Below are positions 8,768 to 17,158 of a DNA stretch of 64,000 nt, piece after piece. The notes beneath the pieces are model-generated. The model was not told the DNA's origin and did no database searches. It saw nothing but the letters and a program-made list of their open reading frames with translations. This stretch comes from Methylophilus medardensis (GTDB taxonomy: Bacteria; Pseudomonadota; Gammaproteobacteria; Burkholderiales; Methylophilaceae): NCBI RefSeq assembly GCF_006363915.1, contig NZ_CP040946.1, one strand, 5' to 3'. Each line of letters opens with the position of its first letter. The stretch's first letter is position 1. Made by a program: the position numbers and the translations under genes.

Positions 8768-9628
8768 ATGGCTTCAGAGCCGGATAAGTTATTACACAAA
8801 CCCTCTCTTTTAGAACGTTTAAGTCATTTTCTTCTGCGCGAGCCAGAAGACAGAGAGCAACTGGTCGATTTGTTGCACGGGGCTTATGAAAATCACCTGA
8901 TGGACAGCGATTCGCTGGCCATGATCGAAGGTGTGTTGCAAGTGAGTGAGATGCAGGTCAGAGACATTATGATCCCACGCTCGCAAATGGACGTGATCGA
9001 TATTGCCCAACCGGCAGATAGTTTTTTACCTTTTGTGATCGAAACGGCCCACTCCCGTTTTCCTGTCATTGAAGATGACAAAAATGATGTGATTGGTATT
9101 TTGCTAGCCAAAGATTTGCTGCGCTATTACGCCAATGAGTCATTTGAACTGCGCGACATGTTGCGGCCTGCGGTATTTATCCCTGAGTCTAAACGATTGA
9201 ATGTGCTGCTCAAAGAGTTTCGCAGCAACCGGAATCATATTGCAATCGTGGTAGATGAATACGGTGGCGTCGCAGGCATGGTGACCATTGAAGATGTGCT
9301 CGAACAAATTGTTGGCGACATTGAAGATGAGTACGATGAGGATGAAGGTGAAGGAAACATTATTCAGCAAGAGCCTGGACAATACCGTGTGAAGGCCCTC
9401 ACTGAGATCCCTGAATTTAATGAAGCGATTGGTACCACGTTTAGTGACGAAGAATTTTCAACCGTGGGTGGCTTGGTCGTGAATCGATTTGGGCATTTGC
9501 CCAAACGCGGAGACCACATCCGCATAGACAATTTAAGTGTGACTGTCGTGCATGCTGACAGTCGCCGTGTGCATGTGTTGTTGGTCGAACAGTTGCCAGA
9601 AGAGGCCTATCCGATCGAGTCAGTGTAG
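8768..9628 (+). CDS. corC: CBS-pair protein of the HlyC/CorC family
   Basis: A 286-residue cytoplasmic protein. Order: an N-terminal helical region (LLREPEDREQLVDLLHGA), two CBS domains at about 65-190 beginning VRDIMIPRSQMDVI and including DEYGGVAGMVTIEDVLEQI, an acidic linker (EDEYDEDEGEG) and a C-terminal CorC_HlyC domain from about residue 205. CorC is associated with Mg/Co efflux. The ATG at 8768 matches the usual family start; an in-frame extension to 8642 is possible but unlikely. In many Proteobacteria lnt follows; here it does not. Confidence 0.88.
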   Translation: MASEPDKLLHKPSLLERLSHFLLREPEDREQLVDLLHGAYENHLMDSDSLAMIEGVLQVSEMQVRDIMIPRSQMDVIDIAQPADSFLPFVIETAHSRFPVIEDDKNDVIGILLAKDLLRYYANESFELRDMLRPAVFIPESKRLNVLLKEFRSNRNHIAIVVDEYGGVAGMVTIEDVLEQIVGDIEDEYDEDEGEGNIIQQEPGQYRVKALTEIPEFNEAIGTTFSDEEFSTVGGLVVNRFGHLPKRGDHIRIDNLSVTVVHADSRRVHVLLVEQLPEEAYPIESV

Positions 9629-9695
9629 GCAACGCAGCAAATTTGAACCTATTGGTGTTTTAACTGCCTGAGTTTACGAACATAAGGAGAGTCAT

Positions 9696-10088
9696 ATGAG
9701 AGCACAAGCTTGGTTAAATGGGGTGATGGCAGTTGCATTATTGTCTTTAAGCAGTGCAGCTTTGGCAGGGGCAACGCCAAGTAAGCTGCCGGAAGATGAA
9801 CAAGGATTTGTCAAAGCGGTAGGTAAGCTCAATCGGTCGCAGCTGGTTGCTTTGCTGGGTGAGCCCGCGCATGCCGAAGATGTAAAATTGAAAGACAGTG
9901 GTCGCGTGGTTGCTTCGATTTGGCATTATCACAACATCAACAAGGATGCCGCAGGTGCTTACTATCCAACCACTGAACTTGATTTGATCGATGACCAAGT
10001 GAGTGTCGTAGTGTTTCTCAATAACGATGGTTCAGACGCCAGTACCGGTCAGTCATATGAGGTGCAACCGAATCCGGCAGATCTATAA
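9696..10088 (+). CDS. Small secreted protein, possibly BamE/SmpA-like fold
   Basis: 130 residues with a clear signal peptide (cleavage near AALAG at about residues 22-25) and a strong AAGGAG ribosome site. The mature part contains LNRSQLVALLGEP followed by a WHYHN segment, which resembles the helix-turn-strand layout of SmpA/BamE-like domains. This is a weak similarity and I do not recognise the gene. There is no lipobox. It is monocistronic, between corC and a bidirectional terminator. Function unknown. Confidence 0.75.
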   Translation: MRAQAWLNGVMAVALLSLSSAALAGATPSKLPEDEQGFVKAVGKLNRSQLVALLGEPAHAEDVKLKDSGRVVASIWHYHNINKDAAGAYYPTTELDLIDDQVSVVVFLNNDGSDASTGQSYEVQPNPADL

Positions 10089-10117
10089 CCCGTCAGCACG
10101 ATCCGATTGAAATAAAA

Positions 10118-10141
10118 AAAGGGCGCTTTTTAGCGCCCTTT
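10118..10141. terminator. Bidirectional terminator between the secreted-protein gene and mscL
   Basis: A perfect 10-base stem (10118-10127 and 10132-10141, arms AAAGGGCGCT and AGCGCCCTTT) with a TTTT loop and a preceding A run. It lies between two convergent genes ending at 10088 and 10163 and can serve both. Confidence 0.85.
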
Positions 10142-10162
10142 GTTATGCTTGTCTAAAAAGCA

Positions 10163-10576
10163 TTATTTTTTCAGACTGTCACGAATTTCACGCAGCAACA
10201 CAATATCTTCCGGAGTGGCTGCCGGTGCTGGTGCAGGTTCTGCCTGTTTAAGGCTGTTCATGAATTTCACCATTTGAAAAATAATAAATGCCAAGATGAG
10301 GAAATTAATCACAATGGTGATGAAGTTACCATAGGCCAGCACGGCACCCAGTTTTTTAGCTTCTGCCAGCGCTAATTCCCCTGACTGGCCATTCAGCGCA
10401 ATATAAAGATTGCTAAAGTCAAAGCCGCCGAATAATTTTCCGACCACTGGCATGATGATATCGTTGACCATAGAGTCAACGATTTTGCCAAATGCGCCGC
10501 CGATAATGACCCCCACCGCCAAATCCATGACGTTGCCTTTCAGCGCAAATTGTCTAAATTCAGACACAACACTCAT
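10163..10576 (-). CDS. mscL: Large-conductance mechanosensitive channel MscL
   Basis: A 137-residue channel that opens under membrane tension to release solutes during hypo-osmotic shock. The N-terminal amphipathic helix (EFRQFALKGNVMDLAVGVIIGGAFG) leads into TM1, which contains the gating glycines. TM2 lies near residues 78-102 (NFITIVINFLILAFIIFQMV). The cytoplasmic tail ends with a helix, PEDIVLLREIRDSLKK. Length is normal. The gene is transcribed alone from a promoter in the 10577-10740 gap, divergent from panC. Confidence 0.96.
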   Translation of the reverse strand: MSVVSEFRQFALKGNVMDLAVGVIIGGAFGKIVDSMVNDIIMPVVGKLFGGFDFSNLYIALNGQSGELALAEAKKLGAVLAYGNFITIVINFLILAFIIFQMVKFMNSLKQAEPAPAPAATPEDIVLLREIRDSLKK

Positions 10577-10745
10577 TTTTCATTCCCCTTGTTAACATTT
10601 GTAGTGAATTGCAAATTAAGACTATAGGCGTTGACGGCTATTCTTGTCAATTGCAGCAAGCCGGTCTGGTCGCCGGGCGCTAAGAGCCTCTTTGCCTGTG
10701 CTATATTGCCACATCTGAAGTGTTGATGGATTAAAACGAATCGTC

Positions 10746-11600
10746 ATGCAGTTGTTTCATACCTTGCGCGAGCTGCGCGCATTTTTGGCTAATCAGCCTC
10801 ATCAGCGATTGGGCTTGGTTCCCACTATGGGTAATTTGCATGCAGGCCACTGCCATTTAGTCACGCTAGCCAAAACGCATGCCGACCTCGTGGTGGTGAG
10901 CATTTTTGTCAATCCGCTACAATTCGGCGCGAATGAAGATTTCGGCAGTTATCCGCGGACGCTGGTAGCAGATTGCGAAAAACTACAAGCAGTGGGCGCG
11001 GATGTCGTGTTTGCGCCAGCAGTGACGGAGATGTATGCGGATTTTGATGGGCAGCATTTGCATCAGCAAGTGGTGGTGCAGCCACCGGCCTTGGCGAACG
11101 ATTTATGCGGGGCGAGCCGTCCCGGACATTTTGCCGGTGTTGCTACTGTGGTCACTAAATTGTTTCATATGGTCAAGCCGCAGGTGGCGGTATTTGGACG
11201 GAAAGATTACCAGCAATGGATGGTGGTGCGTGCAATGGTGCGGCAACTCAACTTTGATATTGAGATTGTGGCGGGTGAAACGATGCGCGAGCCTTCTGGC
11301 TTAGCCATGAGTTCACGCAATGGTTACTTGACTCCTGCCGAAAAAACACAGGCGACGCAGTTATATCAGCAGTTGGGCCGTATCAAAGCGGCGCTACTGT
11401 CTGGGCGACGTGACTATTCTATTTTGTGTGATGAGGCGCATTTGTGGTTGACGCAGCAGGGTTGGCAGGTAGATTATGTTGAGATTCGATGCCAACATAC
11501 ATTATCTCTACCCGATGCGCAGAGTCATGACTGGGTGATCTTGATCGCGGCTAAATTGGGCAATACCCGACTTATCGATAACTGTGAAGTCAGCCTGTAA
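10746..11600 (+). CDS. panC: Pantothenate synthetase
   Basis: A 284-residue cytoplasmic ligase joining pantoate and beta-alanine with ATP, a step of coenzyme A synthesis. PTMGNLHAGH near residue 28 is the HIGH-type nucleotide motif; the FVNPLQFG and YPRT segments, GRKDYQQ near residue 155 and MSSRNGYL near 190 are typical. It heads a run with panD, which makes its beta-alanine substrate. panB is not in the window. The panC-panD gap is 105 bases, so panD may have its own promoter. Confidence 0.96.
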   Translation: MQLFHTLRELRAFLANQPHQRLGLVPTMGNLHAGHCHLVTLAKTHADLVVVSIFVNPLQFGANEDFGSYPRTLVADCEKLQAVGADVVFAPAVTEMYADFDGQHLHQQVVVQPPALANDLCGASRPGHFAGVATVVTKLFHMVKPQVAVFGRKDYQQWMVVRAMVRQLNFDIEIVAGETMREPSGLAMSSRNGYLTPAEKTQATQLYQQLGRIKAALLSGRRDYSILCDEAHLWLTQQGWQVDYVEIRCQHTLSLPDAQSHDWVILIAAKLGNTRLIDNCEVSL

Positions 11601-11705
11601 AAACAATCGAGTGCGTTTTTTGTAAATTTATTTTGCGCTAAGCCATTGATAACTTTATAATTACGACCTTTTCCGCGCGAGCGGAAGTTCGAGCTAAGGA
11701 ACGCA

Positions 11706-12086
11706 ATGCAAAGAACCATGTTGAAATCAAAGCTGCATCGTGTGCGTGTGACGCATAGTGAGCTGCACTATGAGGGCAGCTGTGCGATTGATGAAGCTTT
11801 GCTGGAAGCCGCCAATATTCACGAATATGAGCAAATTCAGATTTACAATATCAACAATGGTGAGCGTTTTACGACCTATGCGATTCGCGCTGAGCGTCAT
11901 TCTGGGGTGATTTCGGTGAACGGTGCCGCAGCACATAAAGCGAATCCGGATGACTTGATTATTATCGCCAGTTATTCGCAATATACTGAAGCAGAACTCT
12001 CTCAATACCACCCACAATTGGTTTACGTTGATGCAGGTAATCGCATTGTCGAGCAAAAAAACCATATTTCTGCGCAAGCCGCCTGA
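11706..12086 (+). CDS. panD: Aspartate 1-decarboxylase proenzyme
   Basis: A 126-residue pyruvoyl enzyme that converts aspartate to beta-alanine for pantothenate. The self-cleavage site is visible: YEGSC with Gly24-Ser25, Ser25 becoming the pyruvoyl group. The catalytic NGERFTTYAIRAERHSG and the NGAAAHKANPDDLIII segment match the family. Start chosen at 11706 with an AAGGA ribosome site. It lies between panC and rsfS. Confidence 0.96.
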   Translation: MQRTMLKSKLHRVRVTHSELHYEGSCAIDEALLEAANIHEYEQIQIYNINNGERFTTYAIRAERHSGVISVNGAAAHKANPDDLIIIASYSQYTEAELSQYHPQLVYVDAGNRIVEQKNHISAQAA

Positions 12087-12100
12087 CTTTGAAAAACCCT

Positions 12101-12472
12101 ATGCAACCTCAAACCGAAACCATCTCTGTTGAAGAGATGAAACTGGCCGTCGTCGACGCGCTAGAAGATATTAAAGCTTTTGAAATCACAGTGATGGATG
12201 TGCGCCGGATGACGGCAATGACCAGCTATATGATTGTGGCCAGTGGCAACTCTACTCGCCAATGCAAAGCCATTGCAGATAACGTGCGCGAAAAGCTTAA
12301 AGAAAAAGGCATTGAAGCGCGCGGTGTCGAGGGCGATAAAGAGGGCGAGTGGGTGTTGGTGGACCTAGGTGACATCGTGGTGCACGTGATGGTGCCAGCG
12401 ACCCGTGCTTATTACAATATTGAACAGTTGTGGAGCGAGTCTCAATCTCGCCGTGCAGCGACCGCCGCCTGA
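12101..12472 (+). CDS. rsfS: Ribosome silencing factor RsfS
   Basis: A 123-residue protein that binds uL14 and blocks subunit joining in stationary phase or starvation. The motif order VVDALEDIKA, then SYMIVASGNSTRQCKAIADNV, GVEGDKEGEWVLVDLGD and the closing VHVMVPATRAYYNIEQLW is diagnostic. The start is uncertain: ATG at 12101, or TTG at 12089 giving four more residues; neither has a strong ribosome site. In many Betaproteobacteria nadD precedes rsfS; here panD does. rlmH follows. Confidence 0.93.
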   Translation: MQPQTETISVEEMKLAVVDALEDIKAFEITVMDVRRMTAMTSYMIVASGNSTRQCKAIADNVREKLKEKGIEARGVEGDKEGEWVLVDLGDIVVHVMVPATRAYYNIEQLWSESQSRRAATAA

Positions 12473-12504
12473 TACGCTGTTTCTGGCGTATTGCCTTTTA
12501 CCGC

Positions 12505-12972
12505 ATGAAACTCAATATCATCTCGGTCGGCCACAAAATGCCTGACTGGGTGGAGATCGCTTGTGCCGCGTATTTAAAACGCATGCCACGCGAACTTGAA
12601 ACACGCATCATCGAAATCAAGCCTGATAAACGAGCGGCCGGCAAAAATAATGAAGTGGTGCAAGAGGCCGAAGCCAAGCGCATTTTAGAGGTGGTCGGTA
12701 AAGATTATCTGGTTGCGCTAGATGAGCGCGGACAGGCCGTCACGACCTTACAACTGGCCGAAAAATTAACCCATTGGCAGGGCATGGGTCGAGATGTGTC
12801 ATTGGTCATTGGCGGGGCCGACGGCTTGCACGCGCAACTAAAAACGCAAGCGCAATGGTTATTTAGTCTGTCTAAACTTACCCTGCCGCATGGCATGGTG
12901 CGAGTGCTGCTGGCCGAGCAACTTTATCGCGCACACACGGTTCTAAGCGGACACCCTTATCACAGAGAGTAA
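12505..12972 (+). CDS. rlmH: 23S rRNA (pseudouridine1915-N3)-methyltransferase RlmH
   Basis: A 155-residue SPOUT-class methyltransferase that modifies helix 69 of 23S rRNA on assembled ribosomes. The SAM-binding FVIGGADGL-type motif (LVIGGADGL) lies near residue 103, and the C terminus LAEQLYRAHTVLSGHPYHRE has the invariant HPYHRE end. I used the ATG at 12505, which starts MKLNIISVGHKMPDW as in other RlmH. It follows rsfS by 32 bases; the photolyase gene starts two bases after its stop. Confidence 0.95.
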   Translation: MKLNIISVGHKMPDWVEIACAAYLKRMPRELETRIIEIKPDKRAAGKNNEVVQEAEAKRILEVVGKDYLVALDERGQAVTTLQLAEKLTHWQGMGRDVSLVIGGADGLHAQLKTQAQWLFSLSKLTLPHGMVRVLLAEQLYRAHTVLSGHPYHRE

Positions 12973-12974
12973 TT

Positions 12975-14402
12975 ATGTCTAATGCCTTGGTCTGGTTACG
13001 TCGCGATTTGCGCGATGATGATCATGCAGCGTTGTATCACGCCCTCAAGCGGCATACGCAAGTGTATGTCGCTTTTATTTTTGATACCGATATTTTGGAT
13101 GCCTTGTCTGATAAGCAAGATCGCCGCGTCGAGTTTATTTGGGAGAGTGTGCGCCAACTGCAACAATCCCTGCAAGCACAAGGCGGGGATTTAATCATAC
13201 TGCACGGTCGTGCAACCGTTGAGATCCCGCGGCTTGCCGATGCTCTTAAGGTGACAGACGTCTATGCTAATAAAGACTATGAGCCCGTAGCGATCGCCCG
13301 CGATGAGGCGGTTGCAGCAACCTTAAGTCAACAAAGTCGGCAGTTGCATTTGTTCAAAGACCAAGTGTTGTTTGAGCAATCCGAGGTCATGACCCAAGCC
13401 GGCAAGCCATATGGTGTCTTTACACCCTATAAAAACGCACACTTGGCTAAGCTTAATACTTATTATTTAAAAGCCTATCCGGTAAAAAAATATAGCCATC
13501 ACCTGGCATCGGTAGCGCCTGAGCCCATGCCAACACTCGAAGATATGGGGTTTCAACGCACGAATCTGGCGGAGATGCGTTTGCCAACGGGCATGGTGGG
13601 TGCGCAGCAATTGTTTGCTGACTTTTTGCACCGCATTGATCACTATCACGATGCACGAAATTTTCCTGCGATTAAGGGCGTGTCCTATCTTTCAGTGCAC
13701 CTGCGGTTTGGCACCATCTCTATACGCCAACTCGCCCATGCCGCCTGGCAACTGACCCAGGCAGGCAATGAAGGGGCGGTGATCTGGCTAAACGAGCTAA
13801 TCTGGCGTGATTTTTATTTTCAGGTGCTATTTCACCGGCCCGATCTACAACAAGGGCGTGCTTACAAGCCAGAGTACGATGCATTACCTTTCCCGAATAA
13901 TGAGGCATGGTTTTCGGCCTGGTGTGAGGGCCGCACTGGATTTCCTATTGTAGATGCTGCCATGCGTCAGCTGAATCAAACTGGTTATATGCATAACCGC
14001 TTGCGTATGGTGGTAGCGAGCTTTCTAGTGAAGGATCTGCTAATCGATTGGCGTTGGGGTGAGCGTTATTTTGCAGAAAAATTAATTGATTTTGATTTTG
14101 CTGCAAATAATGGGGGCTGGCAATGGGCGGCCTCTACCGGCTGCGATGCGCAACCTTATTTCAGGATTTTTAACCCGCAATCACAATCCGAAAAATTTGA
14201 TGCCCAAGGTAAGTTTATTCGTAAATATGTTCCTGAGCTGACGGCTTTGAGCGATCAGCAAATTCACGCGCCATGGGCAGAAAAATTCTCTAAAAAAGGC
14301 TTGTTTGACAAAGGATTGCCGCTCGATTACCCACCTCCTGTCGTCGATCACGCGCAGCAGCGCGAACAAGCCCTGCATCTATACAAAAATAATGTGAAGT
14401 AA
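12975..14402 (+). CDS. phrB: Deoxyribodipyrimidine photolyase (class I CPD photolyase)
   Basis: A 475-residue FAD enzyme that repairs cyclobutane pyrimidine dimers with blue light. The N-terminal antenna domain starts LVWLRRDLRDDDHAAL; the FAD domain begins near residue 210. Visible FAD and DNA motifs include RLRFGTIS-type HLRFGTIS, WREFY-type LIWRDFYFQVL, MRQLNQTGYMHNRLRM and the strongly conserved WQWAASTGCDAQPYFRIFNP. The start codon follows rlmH by two bases with GAGAG as ribosome site, so it probably shares a transcript. No neighbouring antenna-cofactor gene is present. Confidence 0.95.
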   Translation: MSNALVWLRRDLRDDDHAALYHALKRHTQVYVAFIFDTDILDALSDKQDRRVEFIWESVRQLQQSLQAQGGDLIILHGRATVEIPRLADALKVTDVYANKDYEPVAIARDEAVAATLSQQSRQLHLFKDQVLFEQSEVMTQAGKPYGVFTPYKNAHLAKLNTYYLKAYPVKKYSHHLASVAPEPMPTLEDMGFQRTNLAEMRLPTGMVGAQQLFADFLHRIDHYHDARNFPAIKGVSYLSVHLRFGTISIRQLAHAAWQLTQAGNEGAVIWLNELIWRDFYFQVLFHRPDLQQGRAYKPEYDALPFPNNEAWFSAWCEGRTGFPIVDAAMRQLNQTGYMHNRLRMVVASFLVKDLLIDWRWGERYFAEKLIDFDFAANNGGWQWAASTGCDAQPYFRIFNPQSQSEKFDAQGKFIRKYVPELTALSDQQIHAPWAEKFSKKGLFDKGLPLDYPPPVVDHAQQREQALHLYKNNVK

Positions 14403-14468
14403 AGATGACAATTGATGTAGAATAAAATTGTCTTTCTTCGTGTTAAGATGCATATTGATCAACGCTTT

Positions 14469-14478
14469 AACGTACGTT
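14469..14478. repeat. Palindrome AACGTACGTT in the mlaA upstream region
   Basis: A perfect 10-base palindrome, part of a longer imperfect TTTAA...TTTAA symmetry, in the 218-base gap between phrB and mlaA. It could be an operator, but the position relative to a promoter is not established. The rest of this gap is AT-rich without a clear terminator. Confidence 0.3.
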
Positions 14479-14620
14479 TAATGCAATTTTTAAACATCTT
14501 CTCTTCAACTTTTGTGAGAGATTTCCGTTAAGAGTTCAGACACTTATTTTGCTAAATACAGATTGCCAGCTGTGTTAAGGATGCAACCACTTAAATACGC
14601 TTGAATAGCCTATAACCATA

Positions 14621-15676
14621 ATGACGAATATGAAAAAACTGAGAGCGATTGTTCTGATAGCTGTATTAGCGAGTGTCTCGGGTTGCGCGACAACCAATAA
14701 AGACCCGCTAGAAGGTGTCAACAGGGGAATTTACAAATTTAACGATGTGGCTGACCGCTATGCGATCAAGCCAGTGGCCAAAGCCTACAAAGCGGTTGCT
14801 CCTTCACCCGTGCGCACTGGCATCAGTAATTTTTTTAGTAACCTAGGCACATTGACCACCATCGTCAATGACTTGCTGCAGTTAAAATTTGCGCATGCGT
14901 TTACAGATGCAGGCCGTTTTGTCATCAACACAACTTTCGGTTTGGCCGGATTTATCGATGTTGCCAGCATGGACAAGATCGAGAAGCATCAAGAAGACTT
15001 TGGCCAAACGCTAGGTTATTGGGGGGTCGGTTCGGGCCCATATTTAGTGCTGCCGCTGATTGGGCCGAGTACGGTGCGAGATGCGAGTGGCTTGTTTGTT
15101 GATACCGTTACTTCAGATCCGATTACTTATCTACACAACACTGGTCAAATTCGTGCGCACAACCAAGTACGTGCAGTGCAGTTCCTAGACAAGCGTACGC
15201 AATTACTTGACGCCACGGACTTGGTGGACAACGCTTCCATCGATCCTTATGCCTTTATGCGTGATGCTTTCTTACAGCGTCGTGCCAGCATGATTCAAGA
15301 TGGTTTAGTGCCCCAAGAGTTGTTGCAGGATGAGTTTGAACCGGCAGATGAAGACAAGCAGAATCGTACGGAGCAAACTCCGGCCACTGGGGATGCTTTA
15401 TTGTTGCAGTCTGCAGCGCCGATTGAAGGCGATGAGCATGTTGGCAACTCCCCCTCACCAGCTGAGGTGGTAGAAGTCAATCAGCCAGCGCAACTTACTC
15501 CTGTTGCTGATGCGGTGACAGAAGTCGTCCCTGAGACATCTTTATTCACAACGCAGCCACAAGTAGATCCAGCGATCCACGAAGAGGGCCCAGTGGTCGA
15601 TAATGATGCTGCTGCAGTGTTTGCTGGCGTGGATGACACCTTGCTTTCACTCGGTATTGCGACAGCAGCTCATTAA
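14621..15676 (+). CDS. mlaA: Outer-membrane lipoprotein MlaA (VacJ) with long C-terminal extension
   Basis: MlaA removes misplaced phospholipids from the outer leaflet of the outer membrane and hands them to the Mla system. A lipobox SVSGC puts the lipidated cysteine at residue 22. The VacJ domain follows (DPLEGVNRGIYKFND, then FFSNLGTLTTIVNDLLQ, GLAGFIDVAS, ETFGQTLG-like EDFGQTLGYWGVGSGPY, and a YAFMRDAFLQRR near residue 210). Residues about 235-351 form an acidic Pro/Glu/Val/Thr-rich tail absent from the roughly 250-residue standard protein. The start may be ATG at 14621 or 14630. No other mla gene is adjacent. Confidence 0.92.
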   Translation: MTNMKKLRAIVLIAVLASVSGCATTNKDPLEGVNRGIYKFNDVADRYAIKPVAKAYKAVAPSPVRTGISNFFSNLGTLTTIVNDLLQLKFAHAFTDAGRFVINTTFGLAGFIDVASMDKIEKHQEDFGQTLGYWGVGSGPYLVLPLIGPSTVRDASGLFVDTVTSDPITYLHNTGQIRAHNQVRAVQFLDKRTQLLDATDLVDNASIDPYAFMRDAFLQRRASMIQDGLVPQELLQDEFEPADEDKQNRTEQTPATGDALLLQSAAPIEGDEHVGNSPSPAEVVEVNQPAQLTPVADAVTEVVPETSLFTTQPQVDPAIHEEGPVVDNDAAAVFAGVDDTLLSLGIATAAH

Positions 15677-15695
15677 GCATTCAGTGTTGTTTAGC

Positions 15696-15727
15696 AAAAA
15701 AGGCTTTGCATTTGCAAAGCCTTTTTT
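15696..15727 (+). terminator. Terminator after mlaA
   Basis: Inverted repeat with arms AAAAAAGGCTTTGCA (15696-15710) and TGCAAAGCCTTTTTT (15713-15727), very short apparent loop (in practice the inner pairs open) and a T run. It lies 20 bases past the mlaA stop and could also stop transcription from the convergent tldE gene, which ends at 15761. Confidence 0.85.
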
Positions 15728-15760
15728 TATGGGGGGTATACTAAAGCGTTTGTCAGAAAC

Positions 15761-17083
15761 TTAGTCAGCGGATGCAATCGTCATGCGCTCAATCAAGATC
15801 GAGCCGGTGGATCGTGAACTGTGAGGAATGACATCGTTTCCAATGGCAATGATGCTTTTCAGCATGTCTTGCATATTGCCAGCGATGGTAATTTCTTCGA
15901 CCGGATGAATGATTTCTCCGTTTTCAACCCAGTAACCCGCGGCACCCCTTGAGTAATCGCCGGTCACCATATTCATGCCATGCCCCAATAATTCTGTCAC
16001 TAGCAAACCGGTGCCCATGGTTTGCAATAATTGGGGTAGGGTGTGGCCGGTAGAGCGGACCGCAATATTATGTGCGCCACCTGCATTGCCGGTAGATTGC
16101 ATCCCTAGCTTGCGAGCAGAATAACTGCCAAGTAGGTAGCCTTGCAATACACCATTAGACACCAGTGAGCGTGCTTTACAAGCGACGCCTTCGCTATCAA
16201 ATGCGCTGCTGGCGGCGCCTTTGAGAATAAATGGATTTTCTTCAATCTGTAAGAGCGGGCTAGCGATGGTTTTTCCAAGGCTATCCAGCAAAAAAGACGA
16301 TTTTCGGTAAAGATTGCCGCCAGAAATAGCGCTGATTAGGGTGCCGATGAGCCCGCTGGCCAGCGGCGCTTCAAACAACACTGGATATTGCCCGGTCTTG
16401 ATTGGGCGTGCCCCCAAGCGTTTGACGGTACGCGCACCCGCTGTTTCGCCAACTTGCTCGGGCGTTGCCAAATCTAGGGCGTCACGCGCACTGCTATACC
16501 AGTAATCTCGTTGCATTAATCCATTTGCCTCGGCAATTACCGAGCAACTGATGCTATGGCGCGAGCTGGGATAGCCCCCAACAAACCCATGGCTGTTGGC
16601 ATAAGCAAAGGCACCACTCTGACTATAAATGCTGGCACCCTCACTGTTGCTAATGCGAGCATCTACCGCCAAAGCGGCCGCTTCACAACGTGTAGCCAGA
16701 GCGAGTGCGGCCTCCACATCGATGTCCCAAGGATGGTGCAATGACAAGTCGGGAAATTCCGTGGCCATCAGCGATGGCTCAGCCAAACCACAAAAGGTAT
16801 CTTGCGCAGTATATTTGGCAATGTTGCACGCGGCTTCTACGGTATCTTTAAGTGCTTGCGGGCTCAGGTCTGAGCTGCTGGCGTAGCCTTTTCTCTGGCC
16901 AAAATACACCGTGACCGAGCAACCCTTGTCGCGGTTGTATTCAATATTTTCAGTTTCGCCATGTCTGACGGAGACATTCTGCCCAGTGCCGAAACTGACC
17001 TCAGCCTCTGCGCTACTGGCCCCAGATAGACGGGTCAGTTGAATGATATCCTGAGCGATTTGTTGTAGTTGATCCGATTGCAT
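15761..17083 (-). CDS. tldE: Metalloprotease TldE/PmbA
   Basis: A 441-residue member of the TldD/PmbA family. TldE pairs with TldD, which holds the metal site, to degrade unfolded peptides and mature peptide products such as microcin B17. Typical stretches: ENIEYNRDKGCSVTVYFGQRKG, SDLSPQAL, ISNSEGASI, the MTGDYSRGAAGYWVENG motif and the closing HPVEEITIAGNM. The start at 17083 matches homologues that begin a few residues before QLQQIA; an ATG at 17128 is an alternative. tldD is not in the window. Divergent from darP. Confidence 0.93.
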   Translation of the reverse strand: MQSDQLQQIAQDIIQLTRLSGASSAEAEVSFGTGQNVSVRHGETENIEYNRDKGCSVTVYFGQRKGYASSSDLSPQALKDTVEAACNIAKYTAQDTFCGLAEPSLMATEFPDLSLHHPWDIDVEAALALATRCEAAALAVDARISNSEGASIYSQSGAFAYANSHGFVGGYPSSRHSISCSVIAEANGLMQRDYWYSSARDALDLATPEQVGETAGARTVKRLGARPIKTGQYPVLFEAPLASGLIGTLISAISGGNLYRKSSFLLDSLGKTIASPLLQIEENPFILKGAASSAFDSEGVACKARSLVSNGVLQGYLLGSYSARKLGMQSTGNAGGAHNIAVRSTGHTLPQLLQTMGTGLLVTELLGHGMNMVTGDYSRGAAGYWVENGEIIHPVEEITIAGNMQDMLKSIIAIGNDVIPHSSRSTGSILIERMTIASAD

Positions 17084-17158
17084 GCGTTGGTTGCTAGTTT
17101 TTTGCTTGGCTGTTAAAGCTGGTATCATACCGTGATTTCGCTGAGATTTATTTTTACT

